Notes under the pieces: model-generated | Database searches by the model: none | Seen by the model: the letters and a program-made list of their open reading frames with translations, nothing else | Told to the model about the DNA's origin: nothing | Source of the DNA: Mycobacterium sp. | GTDB taxonomy: Bacteria > Actinomycetota > Actinomycetes > Mycobacteriales > Mycobacteriaceae | Assembly (NCBI GenBank): GCA_003987775.1 | Contig: RXJD01000018.1 | Span: 1 to 64,000 of the forward strand | Length of the DNA: 64,000 nucleotides | Reading direction: 5' to 3' | Position numbers and translations under genes: made by a program | Part shown: positions 55,806 to 64,000 of the stretch, piece by piece | Layout of the letters: each line of letters starts with the position of its first letter | How positions within the stretch are numbered: position 1 is the first letter of the stretch

Positions 55806-56531
55806 GTGGTAACCGAACCCGTCAAGACGTTTTCTCGCAAGTTCCTGGGCTACGACCAGGCCGCGGTGGACGCGCACATCGAAGTGCTGACCACCAAGCA
55901 GCGGCTGCTGCGTGACGACGTGGAGAGCCTGCGGACGCGGCTGCAAGAATCCGGCGACCAAGCGGCCGCGCTGCGCAAGGAAGTGGCGTTGCTCACCGAC
56001 ACCTCGCCCTCGCCGCACGCGATGCAACAGCGGATGGCCAAGATGCTCAGACGTGCGGTCGACGAGGTGTCGCAGATGCAATCCGAGGCGCGCGCGGAAG
56101 CGGACGCGATGATCGCGGCGGCCGAGGCCGATGCGGAAGCCGAGCAGCAGAAGTCGAAGGAGCGGTTGGCAGAGATGGCTGAGCAGCTGAACGCCCTGCA
56201 GGCCGAATACGAAGAGACCAAGGCAAAGCAGGAAGCCGAACTGGCAAACACGCGCAACGACGCCGAATCGGAGATCGGTGAAGCGTGGGAGCAGGCCCGG
56301 CGAGAGCGCGACCAACTCCTCGCCGACGCCAAGCAGGAGGCCGATCACTACCGTGAGCAGGCCCGGCGTGCGGTGGACCAGGCGACACAGCAACGAATCA
56401 ACGTGCTGGAACAGCTGATGAGCGTCTACCGCGACCTCGAACCGGTGCCGGCTGCACTCGAGTCGGCATACGAACAGCGCAACCAGTCGGCAACCAACGG
56501 GACGGCGGATCGCCAAGTCAGGACGGCGTAA
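55806..56531 (+). CDS. DivIVA-like coiled-coil protein
   Basis: A 241-residue protein. The N-terminal FSRKFLGYDQAAVDAHIEVL resembles the membrane-binding DivIVA/Wag31 domain (F..xGYD...VD). Residues ~25-200 are almost continuous heptad repeats rich in Ala, Glu, Gln and Arg with no membrane helix. This suggests a polar or envelope scaffold related to Wag31, which organises tip growth, but partners are unknown. GTG 55806 was chosen for its AGGGGGA site eight bases upstream; the open frame from 55758 is not conserved in character. It stands between dfrA and a glycosylase gene, each with its own promoter. Confidence 0.75.
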   Translation: MVTEPVKTFSRKFLGYDQAAVDAHIEVLTTKQRLLRDDVESLRTRLQESGDQAAALRKEVALLTDTSPSPHAMQQRMAKMLRRAVDEVSQMQSEARAEADAMIAAAEADAEAEQQKSKERLAEMAEQLNALQAEYEETKAKQEAELANTRNDAESEIGEAWEQARRERDQLLADAKQEADHYREQARRAVDQATQQRINVLEQLMSVYRDLEPVPAALESAYEQRNQSATNGTADRQVRTA

Positions 56532-56568
56532 CCCCGCGCCGGTCCCGCCGCCGGACCGCGCGGACCGG

Positions 56569-56574
56569 TAGTCT
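56569..56574 (+). promoter_or_regulatory. -10 element of leaderless YcaQ-like gene promoter
   Basis: TAGTCT lies seven bases before the GTG at 56582. The same transcript may continue into hsdM-hsdS. Confidence 0.6.
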
Positions 56575-56581
56575 CGGCGCC

Positions 56582-57808
56582 GTGTCGGTCCGCAAAGCCA
56601 GGCTGACCGCCGCGCAGGCCCGGCGGATCGCCGTTGCGGCGCAAGGGTTTAGCGAGCCCCGCCCGGGCGGCGTCGTCACCCGTGCACACCTGCGGCGGCT
56701 CATCTCGCGGATCCAGGTGCTGCAACTGGATTCGGTCTCGGTGGCGGTGCGCGCCCACTACGCCCCGGTGTTCAGCAGGTTGGGACCCTACGACCGCGAC
56801 ATGCTGGACAGCGCCGCGTGGGGGCCGCCGAAGTCGCGACTGCTGGCCGAGTACTGGGTGCACGAAGCGGCGCTGATGGCGGTCGACGACTGGCCGCTGC
56901 TGCGCTGGCGGATGCGTCAGTACCGGCACGGGCGCTGGGGCACCCACATCGTCAAAGCGAACCCGCAACTGGCCGACGACATCGTGGCCGCCGTCGCCGA
57001 GCTGGGCCCCAGCACCGCCGGGCAGATCGAGACGCACCTGGAAGCGGCGCCGCGCAGGGCCAAGGGCGCCTGGTGGAATCGCAGCGACACCAAGTGGGTG
57101 TGTGAGGCGCTGTTCGCCTCCGGAGTGCTGACCACCGCCACCCGGGTGGGTTTCGCGAGGCACTACGACCTGGTGGAGCGGGTGTTGCCCGCCGAGGTGC
57201 TCACCCGCGAGGTCGACGATGACGAAGCCGTCCGGGAGCTGACGCTGCGCGCGGCCACAGCACTGGGCGTCGGCACCGAGGCCGACATTCGCGACTACTT
57301 CCGGCTGTCCGCCCAGCAGACGAAACCGGCCATTGCCGGGCTGGTGGCCGCGGGCGAGATCGAAACGGTGGACGTCGAGGGCTGGTCCGCGCCGGGCTAC
57401 CTGCGGGCCGGGAGGACGGTCCCGCGCCGCGATCGCGGCACCGCGCTGCTCTGTCCGTTCGACCCGCTCATCTTCTTCCGGCCGCGCGTGGAGCGGATCT
57501 TTGATTTCCACTACCGCATCGAGATTTACACCCCTGCCGCCAAACGGCAGTACGGCTATTACGTGTGGCCATTCCTGCTCGATGGCGAGCTGGTGGCGCG
57601 GGTGGACCTCAAGGCCGACCGTGCCGGGGACACGCTGCAGGTCGTGGGCGCCTTCGGCGAGCCGGATATCGCGTGGCCGAGGGTCGCCGCGGCGCTGGCC
57701 GATGAGCTGTCACAGATGGCGTCCTGGCTGGAATTGAGCCGCGTGGAGGTTGCTGACCGCGGCGATCTGGCCGCGGAGTTGCGCGCGGCCGGTAAGCGAG
57801 CCGGCTGA
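56582..57808 (+). CDS. YcaQ/AlkZ-family DNA glycosylase-like winged-helix protein
   Basis: A 408-residue protein of the HTH_42 (DUF1006) family. TAAQARRIAVAAQGF, IQVLQLDSVSVAVRAHY (with the Gln-x-Asp catalytic-type motif), the AEYWVHEAALMAVDDWP segment, tandem winged helices, and LLCPFDPLIFFRPRVERIFDF then YGYYVWPFLL are all present. Characterised members unhook DNA interstrand crosslinks or excise alkylated bases. The Gln-x-Asp form points to the YcaQ (AlkX) branch rather than AlkZ. The stop overlaps the hsdM start by one base (TGATG), linking it to the modification genes. Confidence 0.85.
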   Translation: MSVRKARLTAAQARRIAVAAQGFSEPRPGGVVTRAHLRRLISRIQVLQLDSVSVAVRAHYAPVFSRLGPYDRDMLDSAAWGPPKSRLLAEYWVHEAALMAVDDWPLLRWRMRQYRHGRWGTHIVKANPQLADDIVAAVAELGPSTAGQIETHLEAAPRRAKGAWWNRSDTKWVCEALFASGVLTTATRVGFARHYDLVERVLPAEVLTREVDDDEAVRELTLRAATALGVGTEADIRDYFRLSAQQTKPAIAGLVAAGEIETVDVEGWSAPGYLRAGRTVPRRDRGTALLCPFDPLIFFRPRVERIFDFHYRIEIYTPAAKRQYGYYVWPFLLDGELVARVDLKADRAGDTLQVVGAFGEPDIAWPRVAAALADELSQMASWLELSRVEVADRGDLAAELRAAGKRAG

Positions 57809-59175
57809 TGGATCAAAGCTTGAAGGACACGCTGTGGCACGCCGCCAACAAATTGCGCGGCTCCCTGCCGGCCAGCCAGTACAAAGACGTCGTCCTCGGA
57901 CTGGTGTTCCTCAAACACGTCTGCGACGCGCGCTGGAAATCGTTGGCCGACAACGCCGAAACGCCGGACATCGGTGAGCTGGTTGACCGGGCGATGGACG
58001 AGGTGATGACGGAACATCCGGCGCTGGCCGGAATGCTGCCGCGGCACTACCAGCGAGTCGACGAGCGCCGCCTCGGTGAACTCATCGCGATTCTCGATCA
58101 GGCCGCCATGGCCGGGGGCCACCGGGATCTCATGGGTGAGGTGTACGAGTATTTCCTGGGCAGTTTCGCCCGCGCGGAAGGACGTCGTGGTGGCGAGTTC
58201 TTCACACCGCCGAGCGTCGTCCGGGTCATCGTCGAGGTCCTGCAGCCGGGCAACGGACGAGTGTACGACCCGTGTTGCGGCTCCGGTGGAATGTTCGTCC
58301 AGACAGAGCAATTCATCGCCGCGCGTGAGGGCCGGCCGGGTGACATCGCCATCTACGGGCAGGAAAGCGTCGAGGACACGTGGCGGATGGCCAGGATGAA
58401 TCTGGCCGTGCACGGCATCGACGACAGGGGTCTGGCTCGCGGAGACACCTTCGTCCGTGACCAGCACGCAGGCGTGCAGATGGACTACGTATTGGCCAAT
58501 CCGCCTTTCAATATCAAGGATTGGGCGCGCAGCGAGCAGGATCCGCGCTGGCGTTTCGGTGTTCCCCCGGCTAAGAATGCCAATTTCGCCTGGATTCAGC
58601 ACATCCTGTCCAAGCTCGCGCCACAGGGCCGGGCCGCAGTGGTGATGACGAACGGCTCCATGTCGTCAAATACGTCCGGCGAAGGGAAGATTCGGGCTGG
58701 CATCGTCGACGCGGACTTGGTGTCCTGCATGGTGGCCCTGCCCACCCAGCTGTTCCGCAACACCGGGATTCCCGTGTGCCTGTGGTTCTTTGACAAGGCC
58801 AAGACGCGCCGGGCGGGTCAGGTGCTTTTCGTCGATGCGCGCGGGTTCGGGCACCTTGTCGACCGCGCCGAGCGCGCGCTGGCCGTTGACGAGATCCTCC
58901 GGATAGGTCAGACCTATCACGCGTGGCTTTCCAAAAATGCCGACTATCAAGATATCCCGGGGTTCTGCAGATCGGCCACGCTGGACGAGATCCGAGCCGC
59001 GGGATACGTGCTCAGTCCCGGGCGTTTCGTCGGGGCGGCCACCGCCCAACCCGGCGCTGAACCTCCCGACGAGAAGATCGCGCGGTTGACTGCAGAGCTG
59101 CTGGACGCCCTGGACGAATCCGATCGGATGGATGCGGTGGTGCGCGACCGATTAGGACGCGTCCAGTGGCGCTGA
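57808..59175 (+). CDS. hsdM: Type I DNA methyltransferase subunit HsdM
   Basis: A 455-residue adenine-N6 methyltransferase subunit. KDTLWHAANKLRGSLPASQYKDVVLGLVFLKHV is the helical N-terminal domain; GGEFFTPPSVVRVIVE, VYDPCCGSGGMF (motif I, SAM) and DYVLANPPFNIKDW (motif IV, NPPF) are intact. Compared with my recollection of M. tuberculosis HsdM (about 540 residues), roughly 45-50 residues after FLKHVCDA appear to be missing: the sequence goes straight to RWKSLADNAE, where other HsdMs carry an acidic insert ending EARW. ATG 57808. HsdS overlaps by 10 bases. No hsdR is present in the window. Confidence 0.93.
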   Translation: MDQSLKDTLWHAANKLRGSLPASQYKDVVLGLVFLKHVCDARWKSLADNAETPDIGELVDRAMDEVMTEHPALAGMLPRHYQRVDERRLGELIAILDQAAMAGGHRDLMGEVYEYFLGSFARAEGRRGGEFFTPPSVVRVIVEVLQPGNGRVYDPCCGSGGMFVQTEQFIAAREGRPGDIAIYGQESVEDTWRMARMNLAVHGIDDRGLARGDTFVRDQHAGVQMDYVLANPPFNIKDWARSEQDPRWRFGVPPAKNANFAWIQHILSKLAPQGRAAVVMTNGSMSSNTSGEGKIRAGIVDADLVSCMVALPTQLFRNTGIPVCLWFFDKAKTRRAGQVLFVDARGFGHLVDRAERALAVDEILRIGQTYHAWLSKNADYQDIPGFCRSATLDEIRAAGYVLSPGRFVGAATAQPGAEPPDEKIARLTAELLDALDESDRMDAVVRDRLGRVQWR

Positions 59176-60245
59176 GGCTGGGCGATCATCTCGACTTCCG
59201 CAGCGGCCGCGCGGCGCCGGAACCCCGGATCCGCGGGCCGTTCCGGGTCTACGGCGCCAACGGGGCGATCGGTTCAGCAGCCGCAAGTAACGCCGCCGGC
59301 CCCGTGATAGTCATCGGTCGGGTCGGAACATATTGCGGCAGCGTGCATTACAGTGATTCCGATATCTGGGTCACCGACAATGCGTTCACCTGCCGCCCGA
59401 AAAACGCGGCAGAGACGCGCTTCTGGTACTACGCGCTGCGGGCCGTTGGGCTCAATGGGCACCGTTGCGGATCCGGGCAGCCGCTGCTCAATCAGAGCAT
59501 CCTCTGCGACATTCCGGCACCTGATGTCTCGGCCGAGCACCGGCCGCGGATCGGCGCTCTGCTCGGCGCCGTCGATCACAAGATCGCCGCCGGCCGGCGC
59601 GTGATAGCAGCGGCTGAGGCCCTGATGGTGGGCATGGCCGAGATGGTCTCGCACCGGGTGCCGCTGTCGAGCCTGGCGGCCCGATCGGGCGAATTCGCGG
59701 ATCCGCAGCATTTCCCCGAGTTCGTTGCGCATTTCAGCCTTCCGGCGTTCGACGAGGGCGCGACGCCCCTCGTGGTCGCGGGTGCATCGATCAGGAGCGG
59801 CAAATTCCTGCTGAGGCAGCCGTGCGTGCTGTTCGCCAAACTCAACCCCCGCATTCCCCGCGTCTGGAACGTGGCGGACATGCCACCACAGTTGCCGGTG
59901 GCCAGCAGCGAGTTCGTCGTACTGACCCCAGCCGGCGTCGGCGCCTCCGTGCTCTGGGCCGCACTGTGCCAGGCCGACGTCTCAGAAGCGTTGCAGCGAC
60001 AGGTGGTGGGAACATCAGGGAGTCATCAGCGGATCCGCCCGCGCGACCTACTCGACGTCGGGGTTCGCGACGTCCGGCGGCTGCCTCCGGACGCGGCGCA
60101 GACCATCACGGACCTCGGTGCGCTGTGTCAGACGCGCCGCATCGAGATCGCACGGCTGGCGGCATATCGCGACGCGCTGCTCCCGCTCCTGATGTCGGGC
60201 GAGGTGCGCATCGGGGACGCCGTGCTCGTCGGCCAGATAGGCTGA
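59166..60245 (+). CDS. hsdS: Type I specificity subunit HsdS
   Basis: A 359-residue DNA-recognition subunit with two target-recognition domains: TRD1 at ~1-125 ([34 protein letters not shown]) and TRD2 at ~165-310 ([37 protein letters not shown]). Each is followed by a conserved helix: [19 protein letters not shown] and [30 protein letters not shown]. Both halves are intact, whereas M. tuberculosis has split hsdS genes. The two TRDs would set a bipartite target. GTG 59166 lies inside the end of hsdM. Confidence 0.9.
   Translation: MALRLGDHLDFRSGRAAPEPRIRGPFRVYGANGAIGSAAASNAAGPVIVIGRVGTYCGSVHYSDSDIWVTDNAFTCRPKNAAETRFWYYALRAVGLNGHRCGSGQPLLNQSILCDIPAPDVSAEHRPRIGALLGAVDHKIAAGRRVIAAAEALMVGMAEMVSHRVPLSSLAARSGEFADPQHFPEFVAHFSLPAFDEGATPLVVAGASIRSGKFLLRQPCVLFAKLNPRIPRVWNVADMPPQLPVASSEFVVLTPAGVGASVLWAALCQADVSEALQRQVVGTSGSHQRIRPRDLLDVGVRDVRRLPPDAAQTITDLGALCQTRRIEIARLAAYRDALLPLLMSGEVRIGDAVLVGQIG
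60238..60243 (+). promoter_or_regulatory. -10 element of leaderless thyX promoter
   Basis: TAGGCT lies seven bases before the thyX GTG and overlaps the first base of the hsdS stop codon, so thyX can be read independently of the hsd genes. Confidence 0.6.
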
Positions 60246-60250
60246 TCGCC

Positions 60251-61953
<1,703 letters not shown>

Positions 61954-61960
61954 TCTGACG

Positions 61961-63637
61961 TTGTACGAGGAGCTCACACCGCCCGGTCCATTGACCGGGG
62001 GCGGGTTGCGGGTCACCGCGCTCGGCGGGATCAGCGAAATCGGCCGGAATATGACGGTTTTCGAGCATCTGGGCCGACTCCTGATCATCGACTGCGGCGT
62101 GATGTTCCCCACCCACGACGAACCCGGCGTCGACCTGATCCTGCCCGATCTGCGTCATATCGAGGACCGGCTGGACGACATCGAGGCGCTGGTCCTCACC
62201 CACGCCCACGAGGACCACATCGGCGCGATCCCGTTCCTGCTCAAGCTGCGACCCGACATCCCGGTCGTCGGCTCCAAGTTCACCCTCGCGCTGGTAGCCG
62301 CCAAGTGCCGCGAGCACCGCATCAAGCCGGTGTTCGTCGAGGTCAAGGAGGGGCAGAGCAGCCGGCACGGGGTGTTCGAGTGTGAGTACTTCGCGGTCAA
62401 CCACTCCATCCCCGACGCGCTGGCCATCGCCGTCTACACCGGTGCCGGCACCGTGCTGCACACCGGCGACATCAAACTCGACCAACTACCGCTCGACGGC
62501 CGTCCCACCGACCTGCCGGGGATGTCGCGGCTCGGCGACGCAGGTGTGGACCTCTTCCTGTGCGACTCCACCAACGCCGAGCATCCGGGTGTCGGGCCGT
62601 CGGAGAGCGAGATCGGCCCGACACTGCACCGGCTGATCCGCGGTGCCGACGGACGCGTCATCGTGGCGTGTTTCGCCTCCAACGTCGACCGTGTCCAGCA
62701 GATCATCGACGCCGCAGTGGCATTGGGCCGGCGGGTGTCGTTCGTCGGGCGGTCGATGGTGCGCAACATGGGCATTGCCCGCGAGCTCGGCTTTCTGAAG
62801 GTAGCCGACTCCGACCTGATCGACATCGCCGCGGCCGAGGAGATGCCGGCCAACCGGGTGGTGTTGGTCACCACCGGAACTCAGGGCGAGCCGATGGCCG
62901 CGTTGTCGCGGATGTCCCGCGGCGAGCACCGCAGCATCACCCTGACCGCCGGTGACCTCATCGTGCTGTCGTCGTCGCTGATCCCTGGCAACGAGGAAGC
63001 GGTTTACGGTGTCATCGACGCACTGGCCAAGATCGGCGCCCGCGTTGTCACCAACGCCCAAGCGCGAGTTCACGTTTCGGGTCATGCCTACGCCGGCGAA
63101 CTGCTGTTCCTCTACAACGGGGTACGTCCGCGCCACGTCATGCCGGTGCACGGCACCTGGCGGCACCTGCGGGCCAACGCCAAGCTGGCCGCCAGCACCG
63201 GGGTGCCGGAGGAGTCGATCATGTTGGCGGAGAACGGCGTCAGCGTCGACCTGGTCGCCGGGAAGGCCAGCATCGCCGGAGCGGTACCGGTCGGCAAGAT
63301 GTTCGTCGACGGCCTGATCACCGGCGACGTCGGCGAAATCACGCTGGGGGAGCGGCTCATTCTGTCCTCGGGCTTCGTCGCCGTCACCGTGGTGGTGCAC
63401 CGGGGCACCGGTAAGCCGGTGACCACCCCGCACCTGCATTCCCGGGGCTTCTCCGAGGACCCCAAGGCGCTGGAACCCGTGGTGCGCAAGGTCGAGGCAG
63501 AGCTGGAATCGTTGGCGGCCAACAACGTCACCGATCCGATCCGCATCGCTCAGAGCGTGCGGCGCACCGTCGGTAAATGGGTGGGCGAGACGTACCGCCG
63601 GCAGCCGATGATCGTGCCGACGATCCTCGAGGTGTAA
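61961..63637 (+). CDS. rnj: Ribonuclease J
   Basis: A 558-residue metallo-beta-lactamase/beta-CASP nuclease with 5'-3' exo- and endonuclease activity in rRNA and mRNA processing. HAHEDH at residues 81-86 is the zinc-binding motif; VNHSIPDALA, LHTGDIKLD, CDSTNAEHPG, FASNVDRVQQIIDAA and VHVSGHAYAGEL complete the fold, and the C-terminal domain follows. No ATG or GTG fits, and the TTG at 61961 gives the same length as the tuberculosis protein, so TTG is the start. It is cotranscribed with dapA. Confidence 0.96.
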   Translation: MYEELTPPGPLTGGGLRVTALGGISEIGRNMTVFEHLGRLLIIDCGVMFPTHDEPGVDLILPDLRHIEDRLDDIEALVLTHAHEDHIGAIPFLLKLRPDIPVVGSKFTLALVAAKCREHRIKPVFVEVKEGQSSRHGVFECEYFAVNHSIPDALAIAVYTGAGTVLHTGDIKLDQLPLDGRPTDLPGMSRLGDAGVDLFLCDSTNAEHPGVGPSESEIGPTLHRLIRGADGRVIVACFASNVDRVQQIIDAAVALGRRVSFVGRSMVRNMGIARELGFLKVADSDLIDIAAAEEMPANRVVLVTTGTQGEPMAALSRMSRGEHRSITLTAGDLIVLSSSLIPGNEEAVYGVIDALAKIGARVVTNAQARVHVSGHAYAGELLFLYNGVRPRHVMPVHGTWRHLRANAKLAASTGVPEESIMLAENGVSVDLVAGKASIAGAVPVGKMFVDGLITGDVGEITLGERLILSSGFVAVTVVVHRGTGKPVTTPHLHSRGFSEDPKALEPVVRKVEAELESLAANNVTDPIRIAQSVRRTVGKWVGETYRRQPMIVPTILEV

Positions 63638-63647
63638 ACGGCCCCGC

Positions 63648-63701
63648 GAGTGTGAAGTTCACGACGCGACACGCCGCTGAGGCGTCGTAGATTCCACGCT
63701 C
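63648..63701. terminator. Long imperfect palindrome between convergent RNase J and methyltransferase genes
   Basis: Twenty-base arms at 63648-63667 and 63682-63701 are reverse complements at 15 of 20 positions, including a perfect inner ACGACGC/GCGTCGT, with a 14-base loop. Every mismatch is a transition. Its position ten bases after the RNase J stop and 20 before the opposing stop suits a two-way terminator; it may also be a dispersed repeat. Confidence 0.5.
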
Positions 63702-63720
63702 GACGGGGTGGCGGACACCG

Positions 63721-64000
63721 CTAGACCTTCTCGGCGTAGGCCGACCATTCGATCTGGGATGCAGGCAACGTGCGGCCGGTGGGCCTGACGTAGCGCTCGA
63801 CGAGTTCGTCCGGCCCGACCTGTTCCACCAGTCGCCAGCCGTACTCCTCGAGGAAGGCCGCGACCTCGTCGGGCAGCAGGCCGAAATGCCACAGCCGGCG
63901 GCGTCCCCGCACCGAGCGGTACAGCGTGCCGGAGCCATAGCGATTCGTGCCGTCGATGAAGTCGCGACGGACGTAGCTGAACACCAGGCGACTGCCCGGC
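63721..64000 (-). CDS. SAM-dependent methyltransferase (leucine carboxyl methyltransferase-like family), C-terminal part
   Basis: About 92 residues at the 3' end of a gene that continues past the window. SRLVFSYVRRDFIDG, LWHFGLLPDEVAAFLEEYGWRLVEQVGPDELVERYVRPTGR and a final EWSAYAEKV match the C-terminus of the mycobacterial class I methyltransferase family often annotated as putative SAM-dependent methyltransferase. The SAM-binding half is not visible. In M. tuberculosis Rv2751 lies in the same place and orientation. The start is outside the window. Confidence 0.78.
   Translation of the reverse strand, partial: PGSRLVFSYVRRDFIDGTNRYGSGTLYRSVRGRRRLWHFGLLPDEVAAFLEEYGWRLVEQVGPDELVERYVRPTGRTLPASQIEWSAYAEKV

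Overview
The window is high-GC actinobacterial DNA and reads as a slow-growing Mycobacterium: it carries PE, PPE and PE_PGRS genes, and gene order follows the M. tuberculosis Rv2839c (infB) to Rv2751 neighbourhood with large local differences. Many genes use GTG or TTG starts, 4-bp ATGA/GTGA overlaps are common, and about fifteen genes have a TANNNT -10 element only 6-8 bases before the start codon, the usual mycobacterial leaderless arrangement. It is not M. tuberculosis itself: ugpC and aldR are missing from their usual places, the IS1602 and vapBC genes known from that region are absent, and an extra accessory lipid block is present. The presence of PE_PGRS argues for a slow grower outside the M. 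avium complex, which is inference.

Region by region. 1-4890: the translation/RNA operon infB (5' end cut off), rbfA, nrnA and dinF. 4983-8016: ugpA-ugpE-ugpB, a glycerophosphodiester ABC importer lacking its ATPase gene. 8027-12112: a large PE_PGRS gene on the minus strand where ugpC would be. 12375-16659: a small membrane protein, echA16, a DUF2277/DUF1802 pair, a CocE/NonD-type hydrolase and a DUF3558-like protein. 16767-21915: metallophosphatase-pptT-truB, then ltp1-fadE21. 21958-29626: mntR divergent from ribF, then rpsO-lppU-pnp-pepR-nitronate monooxygenase. 29648-38344: ald facing a run of lipid or detoxification enzymes, including two multidomain fusions (alpha/beta hydrolase-SDR and GNAT-epoxide hydrolase) and a 13E12-type HNH protein. 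38448-40086: the dapB operon. 40112-43205: a GAF-ANTAR protein, a thioesterase-like fragment, an F420-type nitroreductase and an acyl-CoA ligase. 43398-46690: PE-PPE and a second PPE. 46713-53439: a single-chain biotin-dependent acyl-CoA carboxylase (LCC type), a small secreted Gly/Cys protein, and an SDR-FadE-FadE operon. 53504-61003: dienelactone hydrolase, thyA-dfrA, a DivIVA-like coiled-coil protein, a YcaQ-like glycosylase, orphan hsdM-hsdS and thyX. 61051-63637: dapA and RNase J. 63721-64000: the C-terminal end of a SAM-dependent methyltransferase.

Functional themes. Folate and thymidylate metabolism (thyA, dfrA, thyX), lysine/diaminopimelate synthesis (dapA, dapB) and RNA processing (rbfA, nrnA, truB, pnp, RNase J) form the conserved backbone. 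Acyl-CoA chemistry (ltp1, fadE21, echA16, the acyl-CoA ligase, LCC carboxylase, paired FadEs, two hydrolase fusions) is spread through the accessory parts. The items most worth a second look are the GNAT-epoxide hydrolase fusion, the single-chain carboxylase in a PE/PPE setting, the loss of ugpC with PE_PGRS in its place, the 15-bp tandem repeat before thyA, the shortened orphan HsdM, and several strong inverted repeats between genes.
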